NCBI GenBank assembly: GCA_009726095.1
Contig: WLMZ01000004.1
Location: forward strand, 1 to 64,000
DNA from: Actinomycetota bacterium
GTDB lineage: Bacteria > Actinomycetota > Acidimicrobiia > Acidimicrobiales > Ilumatobacteraceae
Length of the DNA: 64,000 nucleotides
Direction: 5' to 3'
Shown here: positions 18,854 through 28,342 of the stretch, piece by piece
Numbering within the stretch: the first letter of the stretch is position 1
Layout: the number at the start of each line of letters is the position of its first letter
Notes under the pieces: generated by a model
The model's input: only the letters and a program-made list of their open reading frames with translations
The model's database searches: none
What the model was told of the DNA's origin: nothing
Made by a program: the position numbers and the translations under genes

Positions 18854-20152
18854 TCAGCCCATCGCACGGCACGCGGTGACACGCACGAGCTGCGTGCCCG
18901 GTGCCGTCACGGTGGCATCGTGTTGGCGGATCGCCCACGACCGGAAGGCGGCCTGCAGCTCGTGCGCATCGGCAACGCTGTCGCTGGCGACATCAATGCG
19001 CACGCACTCCTGAGTGGCGGTGGTGAACAGCACGTACCGATCGCCGCCCCAACCCGCCGCAGCGGCTCGGGCCGTCGCCGGCGCCAGCTCGGCATTGAGC
19101 AATTCGATCAACGTCTGCTCCCCCATCGTGCCGCTCGCCTGCACCGTGCCGTCGCTCGGTGGGACCGCCACGCTGACGATGGGATCACGAGCCGAGAACT
19201 TGTCGGGGTGCAGTACCTGCTCGGTGGATTCCGGCGGGTCTCTGAACGCTGCATCGAGCGCCGCCAGACCACCGCGGTGCACCAGCCCGTCCACGAACGT
19301 GAGGCCCAGCGAATACTGGTCTTGCATGAGCTCGTTCACCGAGATCGGCGCAGCGGGGAAGTGCATCTGACGCCCGTAGTCGCGTTGCTCGCCGATCAGT
19401 TGCGCCATGTCATCGACGGTCAGTGCATCGAGATATGCCTGTTCGACCATCTGGGCGCTCCCCTCGGCCAGCGCCGACAGGGCGAAGGACCGGTCAGCGT
19501 CTCCGTCGGCAATCGCCTTCGAGTCCAACTCGAACCGTTGGTCATCGAGCGCATGGGTCAACTCGTGCACAACGGTCGACGTGACATACGGCGTCATCGT
19601 GGTGCCCCGTACGTACAACTCGCCGTTGGCCGGGACGTACATCCCGATGATGCCCTCGCCCATCCGGGCGCGCACGATGCCGACGTAGTCGGTACCGGAC
19701 GGGATCAGCTCGAGCACCGTCAACAACTCGGCCTGGGCAAGGAGCGATCTGACGAACAAGTCGTCGGCGAAGTCCTGCAGGATCACCGCCTCGAAGTCGA
19801 CGTCGGCGAGCAGCTGCACGGTGACCGCCGTGGCAAAGGTGTGACCCCGCTCTCGTTCCACCAGGCGGGCTGCGCCGAGCAGTGCTGCGTCCGCAGCCGG
19901 GTCACCCGTTGGGGTGATGGGGTGCGCCAGGGGGGTCTCGGCCACGGTGGTGGCCGTTGACGTGGCCGTGGACGTGGACGTTCTCGATGTCGACGTCTCG
20001 GGATCGACCGTGTCTCCCGGCGCGACAACCGTGACACCCGGGATCGATGTCGCCACGGTGCCGGTCGGCGGAGTGCCCACTGGCGTCGATGTCGCACAGG
20101 CCACCCCACCAGCGGCCAACACCAGCGTCGCCAACAGGTGTCCGTTCCTCAT
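18854..20152 (-). CDS. secreted metallopeptidase-like lipoprotein
   Basis: MRNGHLLATLVLAAGGVACATS lipobox-like signal, Ser/Thr-rich linker, HELTHALDDQRF HExxH motif. Confidence 0.7.
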   Translation of the reverse strand: MRNGHLLATLVLAAGGVACATSTPVGTPPTGTVATSIPGVTVVAPGDTVDPETSTSRTSTSTATSTATTVAETPLAHPITPTGDPAADAALLGAARLVERERGHTFATAVTVQLLADVDFEAVILQDFADDLFVRSLLAQAELLTVLELIPSGTDYVGIVRARMGEGIIGMYVPANGELYVRGTTMTPYVTSTVVHELTHALDDQRFELDSKAIADGDADRSFALSALAEGSAQMVEQAYLDALTVDDMAQLIGEQRDYGRQMHFPAAPISVNELMQDQYSLGLTFVDGLVHRGGLAALDAAFRDPPESTEQVLHPDKFSARDPIVSVAVPPSDGTVQASGTMGEQTLIELLNAELAPATARAAAAGWGGDRYVLFTTATQECVRIDVASDSVADAHELQAAFRSWAIRQHDATVTAPGTQLVRVTACRAMG

Positions 20153-20264
20153 GGTTCGATCGTGCTGCCGCAGTGCCACGTACACAAGGGGCGAAGGTCA
20201 CCGCCGTCCGTTGAACGCCGACCCGAGCCGATTGCCCGGTACACCAACCGCTACCGTTGCCCCT

Positions 20265-21479
20265 ATGCGCCCGGCCTTCTTGCATCCCTTTGCCTCCACC
20301 ACCCGCGAATCGTTCATCCGTATTGTTCGCGGCGAGGGAGCGCTGCTGTGGGACTCCGATGGCAATGAGTTGATCGATGGCATGGCCAGCCTGTGGTACT
20401 GCGCCATCGGCCACGGCCGGCGCGAGATGGCCGATGCCGTCCATGCCCAGATGACTACCCTCGAGACCTACTCGTGCTTCGACCCGTTCACCAACGGCCC
20501 GGCCGAGGAACTGGCAGAACGGCTCGTGGCGCTCAGCCCGCTCGAGGGTGCCCGCGTGTTCTTCACCGACAGCGGTAGCGAATCGGTCGACACTGCGATG
20601 AAGCTCGCCCGACTGGCCCACGTGCAGGCCGGGCATCCCGAGCGCACGCTCATCATCAGCCGTACCCGCGGGTACCACGGCACCAACTACGGCGGCACCA
20701 GCGCCCAGGGCATCGCACCCAACAAGGCCGGCTATGGCCCGTTGGTCGGTGATGTCGTGCAGGTACCGAGCGACGACATTGAAGCCCTCGCCACGCTGAT
20801 GAAGGAGCGCAGCGCCGAGATCGCTGCCGTCATCACCGAGCCGCTCCAGGGTGCCGGCGGCGTGTTCCCACCCACCGAGAACTACCTGCAGGGCCTGCGC
20901 CGGTTGTGCGATCAGCACCGCGCCTACCTGATCTTCGACGAGGTCATCACCGGCTTCGGCCGCCTCGGGTCGTGGTTCGCCGCACAGCACTACGGCGTCA
21001 CGCCCGACTTCCTCGGCTTCGCCAAGGCGGTCACGTCGGGCTATCAGCCGCTCGGCGGAGTGTTCGTGGGGCGTGCGCCACTTGAGGCGCTCGAGGCCGA
21101 CCCCACCTTCTTCCTCCGCCACGGCTACACCTACAGCGGCCATGCCAGCGTCTGCGTCGCCGGCTTGAAGAACGTAGAGATCATCGAGCGCGAGGGCCTG
21201 CTGCAACGGGCAACCCACGTTGGCGCCCGGCTCGGTGCCGGACTACAGGCGCTCGCCGCCGACGGCATCATCGACCACGCCCGCGGCGATGGCGCCGTGT
21301 GGGCCGCCGGGCTGAAGCCCGATCAGAACGCCATGGCCATCCGCGACCACATGCTGAAGAACGGTGCCATCGTGCGCGCCCTCAACACCGACACCAATAC
21401 GTTCTGCCCCCCGCTGGTGATCACCGACGATCAACTCGACCGTCTGCTCGACATCTTCGCAACGGCCGCCACGCGCTAG
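20265..21479 (+). CDS. class III aminotransferase
   Basis: MRPAFLHPFASTTRESFIRIVRGEGALLWDSDGNELIDGMASLW; FTDSGSESVDTAMKLAR; IFDEVITGFGRLGSWF. Confidence 0.9.
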   Translation: MRPAFLHPFASTTRESFIRIVRGEGALLWDSDGNELIDGMASLWYCAIGHGRREMADAVHAQMTTLETYSCFDPFTNGPAEELAERLVALSPLEGARVFFTDSGSESVDTAMKLARLAHVQAGHPERTLIISRTRGYHGTNYGGTSAQGIAPNKAGYGPLVGDVVQVPSDDIEALATLMKERSAEIAAVITEPLQGAGGVFPPTENYLQGLRRLCDQHRAYLIFDEVITGFGRLGSWFAAQHYGVTPDFLGFAKAVTSGYQPLGGVFVGRAPLEALEADPTFFLRHGYTYSGHASVCVAGLKNVEIIEREGLLQRATHVGARLGAGLQALAADGIIDHARGDGAVWAAGLKPDQNAMAIRDHMLKNGAIVRALNTDTNTFCPPLVITDDQLDRLLDIFATAATR

Positions 21480-21586
21480 GCGTACCCGGCCGACACAACG
21501 GTCGCGCCTGGCGCCGCTGCCACCGCATCAGCGCAACGAACCACCCAAACAGTCAAGTCTGCGCCGACACCGCCGATACAAAGAAC

Positions 21587-21676
21587 GTGGAAACTCGTCT
21601 TCTCCCTGGCATCGCATTCGTCACCTTCGCCCTGGTCGCAATGCTCTCACTCGTCCTCACCGCCCGGCCGCTCTGA
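21587..21676 (+). CDS. putative 29-aa single-TM small protein
   Basis: GTG start: VETRLLPGIAFVTFALVAMLSLVLTARPL; one hydrophobic segment. Weak evidence. Confidence 0.25.
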   Translation: METRLLPGIAFVTFALVAMLSLVLTARPL

Positions 21677-21869
21677 GCATTCGCAGGAACTCTGGACCAC
21701 GTGATGAAGCGCCGACGTCGAACCACAAGCAGATGCCATCGCACATGTGCCACACCGGTGATGAGGCCGCCCACCCCGCCGTCACGGGACCAACCAACAC
21801 GGTGCCGGTCACTTCGGCGACGCCGGTCGTTGCGGCGGCCCTGAGCGTGTCGGCCCATGATGGCAACAT
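21657..21869 (-). CDS. putative 70-aa small hypothetical protein
   Basis: ATG at 21869: MLPSWADTLRAAATTGVAEVTGTVLVGPVTAGWAASSPVWHMCDGICLWFDVGASSRGPEFLRMLRAAGR; protein-like composition, divergent from the SDR. Confidence 0.3.
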   Translation of the reverse strand: MLPSWADTLRAAATTGVAEVTGTVLVGPVTAGWAASSPVWHMCDGICLWFDVGASSRGPEFLRMLRAAGR

Positions 21870-21874
21870 GGGCC
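21852..21874. promoter_or_regulatory. inverted repeat GGCCCATG-N7-CATGGGCC
   Basis: 8-bp perfect arms, 7-nt spacer, upstream of the SDR at 21948 and over the possible start of the minus small ORF. Confidence 0.5.
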
Positions 21875-21947
21875 ATTGAGTCGATACATTCGCCAGCACA
21901 ACGTCGTGTCGACACGGGTGTCGACGACGCAGGCACCAGGGGCTGAC

Positions 21948-22715
21948 ATGACACTCGATCTCACCGGACAGCACACGCTCGTCACAGGGGGCGCCAGCGG
22001 TATCGGTGCCACCGTCGCACGCCGCTTCGCCTCGCTCGGCGCACACGTGATCGTGACCGACCTCAACGACGATGCAGGTGCGGCCGTCGCCGCCGAGATC
22101 GACGGCGAGTATCACCACCTCGACGTGTCGAGCTCTGCCGAATGGGAGGCCCTCATCGCCCCACACGGAGCCCTCGACATCGTCTTCCTGAACGCCGGCG
22201 TCAGTACCCGGCTCCCCGGCCATGAGCCATCGGACGAACCGCTCAGCGAGGTGACCGACGCGGCCTATCGGCGCATTATGGGCGCCAACGTGGACGGCGT
22301 GGTATTCGGCGCCCGTGCCGTGCTTCCCAAGATGATCGAACGCGGCAGCGGCCACATCGTGATGACCGCGTCGATGGCAGGGCTCGGCGCCATACCGTTC
22401 GATCCCATCTACGGGCTCACCAAGCACGCAGTCGTCGGCTTCGCCAAATCACTCGGTCAGCTCGTCGGCCCGCGCGGCGTGTGCGCCAGCGCCATCTGCC
22501 CTGGATTTGCCGACACCAACATCGTGTCGGCAGACATGAAGGCCATGCTCGACCTGATGAACGTACCGATGATGTCGCCCGAACGGGTTGCCGACACCGT
22601 CATCACCGCCATCGAGGCCAACCGACCCGGCTCGGTGTGGGCGGTGTGGGGTGATCTCCCCATCGAACAGTACGAGCCCACCCCTGCCTTCAACGGATTG
22701 ATCACCCGACCCTGA
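21948..22715 (+). CDS. SDR family oxidoreductase
   Basis: MTLDLTGQHTLVTGGASGIGATVARRFASLGAHVIVTDL ... YGLTKHAVVGF. Confidence 0.9.
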   Translation: MTLDLTGQHTLVTGGASGIGATVARRFASLGAHVIVTDLNDDAGAAVAAEIDGEYHHLDVSSSAEWEALIAPHGALDIVFLNAGVSTRLPGHEPSDEPLSEVTDAAYRRIMGANVDGVVFGARAVLPKMIERGSGHIVMTASMAGLGAIPFDPIYGLTKHAVVGFAKSLGQLVGPRGVCASAICPGFADTNIVSADMKAMLDLMNVPMMSPERVADTVITAIEANRPGSVWAVWGDLPIEQYEPTPAFNGLITRP

Positions 22716-22750
22716 CAACATACAGCTCACCAATGTCGTACGATCCGCCC

Positions 22751-23599
22751 ATGCAGACCGACCTGAACGTGTTGACTGACGAAGAGGTTCTTCAGTTTCA
22801 TCAAGACGGCTTTGTGGTGCGAGAAGGCTTCCTGCCACCCGAGCAGGTTCGCGCGACAAGCGAAGAGGTCGACCGGTACGCCGATACCGAGCCGCGCTTC
22901 GATGGCCGCAACATTTGGAAGTACGACGAACTCTGTTCGCTCATCACCCATCCACAGACGCTCGCGGTCATGGACCAGCTCATGGGTGACCCCAACTACG
23001 CACTGCACCACTGCCACGCCGCCCGCCATCACGCAGGCCTTGCGGGCGTGGGTTGGCATCACGACTACGAGCAGATCCCACAGGTGAACCGCAGCCATAC
23101 CCAGGTCCACGTGTTGCATTATCTGGCCGGCCTCAACGGAACCATCGGCGACATGCTGCTGCTGCGCCGCAGTCATCGCGCCGTGATGCGCCGCGATGCA
23201 CTGTGGTTCTGTGGCACTGAAGAAATCCCGGGCACGGTGGTGCTCAACAACCTTGCACCGGGCTCGGTCGTGTTCGCCCATTCGGCGCTGGTGCATGCGC
23301 GCCGTCCACAGCCCGGTGGCGAGGGAACCTCGCGCTACTTCATCGACATCGTGTTCATGCAAGCCGGAATCAAGTGGCCGTCATATGGCCGCGAGGGCTG
23401 GCGCGACACACTGGCCGAACTCGACAAGCGCCTCCACGATCCACATCATCCGCACTTGTTCGACCCCGATGCGTTCTTCGAGATTTCTGAAGCAGTCGCT
23501 CGATTAGAAGGGCTTGAAGGCAGCATGGCGCTACACCTCCCCGAGGCCGACCCCAACGCCCCGCGCAAACATGCCGGCGCGATTCCGGTCGTGCAATGA
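22751..23599 (+). CDS. phytanoyl-CoA dioxygenase family protein (copy A)
   Basis: FHQDGFVVREGFLPPEQV, GWHHDYEQIP, HSALVHARRP: Fe/2OG dioxygenase HxD...H facial triad. Confidence 0.85.
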   Translation: MQTDLNVLTDEEVLQFHQDGFVVREGFLPPEQVRATSEEVDRYADTEPRFDGRNIWKYDELCSLITHPQTLAVMDQLMGDPNYALHHCHAARHHAGLAGVGWHHDYEQIPQVNRSHTQVHVLHYLAGLNGTIGDMLLLRRSHRAVMRRDALWFCGTEEIPGTVVLNNLAPGSVVFAHSALVHARRPQPGGEGTSRYFIDIVFMQAGIKWPSYGREGWRDTLAELDKRLHDPHHPHLFDPDAFFEISEAVARLEGLEGSMALHLPEADPNAPRKHAGAIPVVQ

Positions 23600-24459
23600 G
23601 CACCGAACACGACCACTCATCAGTGCCACCACTCACGTCGCTGGTCACCGTCGGCGCCGAGCAGATCGCCGCTTTTGCACGCGACGGCCACACGGTTGTT
23701 CGCGGCTTGGCCTCGACCGACGAGATCGATGTCTACCGTGCCGCTATCGAATCATCAGTGCAGCGCGCCACAGCGCGCCACCCCGACCTCGACAAGCGAG
23801 ACACCTACGGCAAAGCGTTCTTGCAGGTGCCGAACATCTGTTTCAACGACGAGACCGCGAAGACGTTTTCGTTCGCGCCGCGTTTTGCCAAGGTGGCCGC
23901 CGACCTGCTCGAGGTCGAAGGCGTTCGGCTCTATCACGATCAGGCATTGTTCAAAGAGCCTGGCGGTGGTTACACGCCGTGGCATCAGGACCAGACCTAT
24001 TGGCCACTCGACACTGACCGCACCATCACGATGTGGATGCCGCTCGTCGATGTGCCCGCCGACGTGGGCAGCATGACCTTCGCCAACGGCAGTCACCAAC
24101 ACGGCGACCTCGGCAAGTGGGTCATCGGCGACGAATCGGAAGCACGTTTCGACGAAATGGTTCGTGAGCGCGGGTTCCCAACGAGCACCCATGGCGCCGT
24201 ACGCGCTGGCGACGCGACGTTTCACATGGGTTGGACCCTGCACCGCGCTCCGGCAAACAACACTCCGCTGCTGCGCTCGGTGATGACGGTCATCTACGTG
24301 GCCGACGGCACCCGCGTAGGACCCGACGACTCGCCGTACCGTGCGTTCGACCGAGCGATGTGGCTCGGCGGGGCCGAACCTGGAAGCCTGGTCGACGGAC
24401 CCGGCAACCCACTACTCTGGCCAACGAACCGTGCTGGAGCGACCACCACAACGGGCTGA
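23596..24459 (+). CDS. phytanoyl-CoA dioxygenase family protein (copy B)
   Basis: ATGA overlap with copy A; FARDGHTVVRGLAS, PWHQDQTYWPLD, GWTLHRAPANNT. Confidence 0.85.
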   Translation: MSTEHDHSSVPPLTSLVTVGAEQIAAFARDGHTVVRGLASTDEIDVYRAAIESSVQRATARHPDLDKRDTYGKAFLQVPNICFNDETAKTFSFAPRFAKVAADLLEVEGVRLYHDQALFKEPGGGYTPWHQDQTYWPLDTDRTITMWMPLVDVPADVGSMTFANGSHQHGDLGKWVIGDESEARFDEMVRERGFPTSTHGAVRAGDATFHMGWTLHRAPANNTPLLRSVMTVIYVADGTRVGPDDSPYRAFDRAMWLGGAEPGSLVDGPGNPLLWPTNRAGATTTTG

Positions 24460-24471
24460 TCCAGCGGGTTG

Positions 24472-25344
24472 TCAGTCGTTGGCGAGCAGATGCATCAGGC
24501 TGCTGGTGTCCCAACGCTTGCCCCCACGGGCAACGACCTGTGCGTAGAACTGATCGACCAGTGCGGTCACCGGCAGGCGAGCGCCATTGCGGTTCGCCTC
24601 GTCGAGGCAGATGCCAAGGTCCTTGCGCATCCACTCGACAGCGAACCCGAAGTCGAACTCTCCACGAGACATGGTGATGGCCCGGTTGTCCATCTGCCAG
24701 CTCTGTGCGGCACCCTTGCCGATGGTCTCCACCACCTTGTCCACGGTGAGCCCGGCGTGTTGGGCAAAGTTGATCGCCTCGGCAAGGCCCTGCACGATGC
24801 CGGCGATGCAGATCTGGTTCACCATCTTGGTGAGCTGGCCCGAGCCGGCGCCACCCATCAGCTCGCAGGCCTTGGCATAGCCCATGATCATCGTCTTGGC
24901 CTTGCGGAACACCAGCAGATCGTCGCAGCCACACATCACCGTGAGCGATCCGGTCTCGGCGCCGGCCTGGCCCCCGCTGACGGGAGCATCGACAAATCCC
25001 ACCCCCACCGCTGCAGCAGCCGCAGCGATCTCTCGGGCCACATCGGCCGACGCGGTGGTGTGGTCCACCAGGATCGCTCCGGGGGCCATACCTGCCAACG
25101 CGCCATCGGGGCCGAGCACCACCGAGCGCAGGTCGTCATCGTTACCGACGCAGGTAAACACGAAATCGGCCTCCTGGGCGGTCACGCGGGGCGACTCCGC
25201 CGACCAACCGCCGTTGGCCACCACCCACGCCTCGGCCTTCGAGGCGGTGCGGTTGTAGACCGTGACGTCGTTGCCCTTACCGCTCAGATGACGCGCCATT
25301 GGCGCGCCCATGACTCCCAAACCGATGAATCCAACCTGTCCCAT
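24472..25344 (-). CDS. NAD(P)-dependent beta-hydroxyacid dehydrogenase (HIBADH/GlxR family)
   Basis: MGQVGFIGLGVMGAPMARHLSGKGNDVTVYNRT; DAPVSGGQAGAETGSLTVMCG. Confidence 0.9.
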   Translation of the reverse strand: MGQVGFIGLGVMGAPMARHLSGKGNDVTVYNRTASKAEAWVVANGGWSAESPRVTAQEADFVFTCVGNDDDLRSVVLGPDGALAGMAPGAILVDHTTASADVAREIAAAAAAVGVGFVDAPVSGGQAGAETGSLTVMCGCDDLLVFRKAKTMIMGYAKACELMGGAGSGQLTKMVNQICIAGIVQGLAEAINFAQHAGLTVDKVVETIGKGAAQSWQMDNRAITMSRGEFDFGFAVEWMRKDLGICLDEANRNGARLPVTALVDQFYAQVVARGGKRWDTSSLMHLLAND

Positions 25345-25347
25345 AGT

Positions 25348-25363
25348 CTGACGAGTCTGTCAG
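25348..25363. promoter_or_regulatory. short inverted repeat CTGAC-N6-GTCAG immediately upstream of the HIBADH start
   Basis: CTGACGAGTCTGTCAG, 4 nt from the ATG at 25344 (minus strand). Confidence 0.35.
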
Positions 25364-25406
25364 GCTGCGGCCATCAGCACCACACTGATGTCACCGCTCG
25401 ATGGCG

Positions 25407-26189
25407 TCACTGAGGTGTCACGTAGGCACTGGTGATGCCACCATCGATGATCAGCGACTGGCCGGTCATCCAACTGCTCTCGTCGCTGGCCAGGAACAGT
25501 GCACCGTTGGCGATCTCGATCGGCTCGCCGAAGCGGCCCATCGGGATGTGCACCAGACGACGGTTGCGCTTGTCGTCGTCGGACAAGAACTTGGCCAGCA
25601 GCGGGGTCATGATCGGTCCCGGGCAGAGCGCGTTGGCACGGATGCCCTGGCGGGCATAGATCGTGGCGATCTCGCGGGTCATCGCCAACACGGCGCCCTT
25701 TGAAGCGGTATAGGCAATCTGCGGCGTGGCGGCGCCCATGTGCGCCACGAACGAGGCCACGTTGACGATCGAGCCACCACCGCTGGCCAGCATGGCCGGG
25801 ATGGCGTAACGACAACCCAGCAGCACGCCCTTCACGTTGATGTCCATCGTGAGGTTGTACGTGGCGATGGAGGTGTTGGTGGGGCCGTCGTCGTCGCCCA
25901 GCATCACGCCGGCGTTGTTGTAGAGCACATGTAACCCGCCGAAGGTCTCGACTGCGTGCGCCACGGCCGATTCGACCGATTGTTCATCGGTGACATCGCA
26001 GCGCACGAACGTGGCCTCGCCGCCAGCAGCAGCAATGGCCTCGACCGCTTCGTCGCCATCGTTGATGTCGGCGATGACGATCTGCGCTCCCTCTTGGGCG
26101 AAGCGCTCGGCGCCGACGCGCCCCAGCCCCGATGACGCACCCGTGATCAATGCAACCTTGCCACTCAACCGACCCACACATGCCTCCAA
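25407..26189 (-). CDS. SDR family oxidoreductase
   Basis: LSGKVALITGASSGLGRVGAERFAQEGAQIVIADI; YTASKGAVLAM. Confidence 0.9.
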   Translation of the reverse strand: MEACVGRLSGKVALITGASSGLGRVGAERFAQEGAQIVIADINDGDEAVEAIAAAGGEATFVRCDVTDEQSVESAVAHAVETFGGLHVLYNNAGVMLGDDDGPTNTSIATYNLTMDINVKGVLLGCRYAIPAMLASGGGSIVNVASFVAHMGAATPQIAYTASKGAVLAMTREIATIYARQGIRANALCPGPIMTPLLAKFLSDDDKRNRRLVHIPMGRFGEPIEIANGALFLASDESSWMTGQSLIIDGGITSAYVTPQ

Positions 26190-26229
26190 GACCGAACGAC
26201 TCAGGCGTGAAGGCTAGTGCGGTGGGCCG

Positions 26230-27642
26230 TCAGACGCGCTCCCAGTAGCGGCGCAGCTCCCAATCGGTGACGGTCTGGTTGAACGCCAGCCACTCACCCT
26301 TGGCCATCGTGAGGATGTGATGGTGCACATCATCGCCGAAGCACTCGCGTGCGATCGTGCTGTTCTCCCACAGGTCGATCGCATCACGGATGTTCCATGG
26401 GATACGCGGGATGTCGGCCGCCTGGTAACCGTTACCCGAGAACGGTTCGCCGAGCTCGAGTTCGTTGCGGATGCCGTAGAGGCCACCGGCGAGCGTGCCG
26501 GCAAATGCGAAGTAGCTGTTGGCGTCGCTGCCAGGAACGCGACACTCGACGCGGGTGCCCTTGCCATGGCCCACAAGGCGATAACCGAGCGTGCGGTTGT
26601 CGATGCCCCAGCCGATACCCGTCGGTGCCCACGACCCCGGCTGGAACCGCTTGTAGCTGTTGATGGTGGGGGCCCACAGCAGAGCGAACTCCTGCGAGGT
26701 GGCGACCAGGCCGGCCAGGTAATGACGGAACAACTTGCTCATCCCGTGGTTGTCGGCGGGGGCCCCACTCTGGTCGTGTTCGTCGTGACCGTCGAACAAT
26801 GCCGTCTTGCCATCCAGGCTCCACAGGCTGGAATGGATGTGACACGACGACCCGGTGTCGTTGAAGTCGTACTTGGCCATGAAGCTGATGCTGCGCCCGT
26901 TCAGGGCGGCGATCTCCTTCGCGCTGTTCTTGTAGACGGCGTTGCGGTCGGCCATCTCGACGGCCGTGGTGTAATCGAGGTTGATCTCGTGCTGGCCGCG
27001 ACCGGCTTCGCCCTTGCTGAACTCCACGGGTACGCCGGCGGCTTCGAGGCCACGACGGATCTGGCCGATGATGTATTCGTCCTTGGTGGTCTGCAGCACG
27101 TGATAGTCCTCGAGCCACGGACTGTGCGGCTTGAGGTCGCGGTAGCCCTTGTCGTGGGCCTCGTCGTAGGTGTCCTTGAAGAGATAGAACTCGATCTCGC
27201 TGGCCACCATCGGCAAGAACCCGAGGGCTTCGGCAGCTTCAACCTGACGACGCAAGACCGTACGCGGCGCCACCTCGATGAGCTCGCGGGTGTCGACATC
27301 GAGCAGATCGCACATGATCATCGCCGTCTGTGGCACCCACGGAATCATCCGGATGGTGTCCCAGTCGGGTACGGCGAGCATGTCGCCGTAGCCCTGCTCG
27401 TAGCTGGTGAAGCGATAGCCGGGCACGGGGTTGTTGTCCATGTCGCAGGCAATGAGGTAGTCGCAGTTCTCGGTGCCGTCATCGGCCACGTGATCGAGAA
27501 AGAAACGGCCCGAGGTACGTTTGCCCACCAACCTGCCCTGCAGGTCGGGAAACGCCATCACCACCGTGTCGATCTCTCCGCCACGAATCTTGCGTTCGAG
27601 TTCTTCTCTGGTGACGTGCACTCGTGCTGACATACCCCGCAC
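26230..27642 (-). CDS. glutamine synthetase family protein (gamma-glutamylpolyamine synthetase-like)
   Basis: 470 aa; MAFPDLQGRLVGKRTSGRFF, GEAGRGQHEINLDYT, FMAKYDFNDTGSSCHIHSSLW, NSYKRFQPGSWAPT. Confidence 0.85.
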   Translation of the reverse strand: MRGMSARVHVTREELERKIRGGEIDTVVMAFPDLQGRLVGKRTSGRFFLDHVADDGTENCDYLIACDMDNNPVPGYRFTSYEQGYGDMLAVPDWDTIRMIPWVPQTAMIMCDLLDVDTRELIEVAPRTVLRRQVEAAEALGFLPMVASEIEFYLFKDTYDEAHDKGYRDLKPHSPWLEDYHVLQTTKDEYIIGQIRRGLEAAGVPVEFSKGEAGRGQHEINLDYTTAVEMADRNAVYKNSAKEIAALNGRSISFMAKYDFNDTGSSCHIHSSLWSLDGKTALFDGHDEHDQSGAPADNHGMSKLFRHYLAGLVATSQEFALLWAPTINSYKRFQPGSWAPTGIGWGIDNRTLGYRLVGHGKGTRVECRVPGSDANSYFAFAGTLAGGLYGIRNELELGEPFSGNGYQAADIPRIPWNIRDAIDLWENSTIARECFGDDVHHHILTMAKGEWLAFNQTVTDWELRRYWERV

Positions 27643-27713
27643 CCTAGATGGATGGGGGCGTTCAGCGATGCTTCCGTCAACCCGGCGGCCACAGGGCCTG
27701 ATCGGGCGAAGGC

Positions 27714-28241
27714 CTACGCCTTCTTCTTGACTTCCTTGGCCGGCTTCAGCACGCCCTTGGCCAGCGCGTCGTCGAGGTACCGCTCGGCTTCCTCGGCGCT
27801 CACCTTCAGGGCGGGCGCGATCTCGCTGATCAGGTTGATGCGGGCCCGCTCGTACATGGTGCGCTCGGCCGCCGACAGCGATGCATCGCGGTTGCGGGCG
27901 GCGAGGTTACGAACGACCTCGGCCACCTGATACACATCGCCGCTCTTCAACTTCTCCTGATGGTTCTTGAACCGGCGGCTCCAGTTGCTGGGCACGCGGG
28001 GGTCGGCCTTGGAGAGCACCGACACCAGGTCTTCAAGTTCGTCGGGCGAGACCGGCGGGCGCACGCCCACGTCGGCGGCGCGGGCCACCGGGACCGACAG
28101 TGTCATCTCGTTGATGATGGTCCGCAGGATCAGGTACTCCTGGGTCTCCCCAAAAGCAACGACCTTCTTGGTGCCCTGCACGAGGCATGCCCCGTGCTGG
28201 GGATAGATGACGGTGTCGCCCTTTTTGAACTTCACACCCAT
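27714..28241 (-). CDS. carD: CarD family transcriptional regulator
   Basis: MGVKFKKGDTVIYPQHGACLVQGTKKVVAFGETQEYLILRT ... SNWSRRFKNHQEKLKSGDVYQVAEVVRNLAARN. Confidence 0.9.
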   Translation of the reverse strand: MGVKFKKGDTVIYPQHGACLVQGTKKVVAFGETQEYLILRTIINEMTLSVPVARAADVGVRPPVSPDELEDLVSVLSKADPRVPSNWSRRFKNHQEKLKSGDVYQVAEVVRNLAARNRDASLSAAERTMYERARINLISEIAPALKVSAEEAERYLDDALAKGVLKPAKEVKKKA

Positions 28242-28342
28242 GACCTCACGACTTCCAGTGTGGATGGCGCCACAATCACGCATTGCCGAGCCGAAGCCCT
28301 ACCAACAGTTACTCAAGGGTAAGGGTTTCCCGCCCCGATTCC

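Noticed and set aside
18563-19960. 465-aa plus-strand ORF (and 1268..2305, 2047..3669, 43613..45295)
   Set aside because: Low-complexity Arg/His-rich translations opposite genes with clear family motifs; shadow ORFs.
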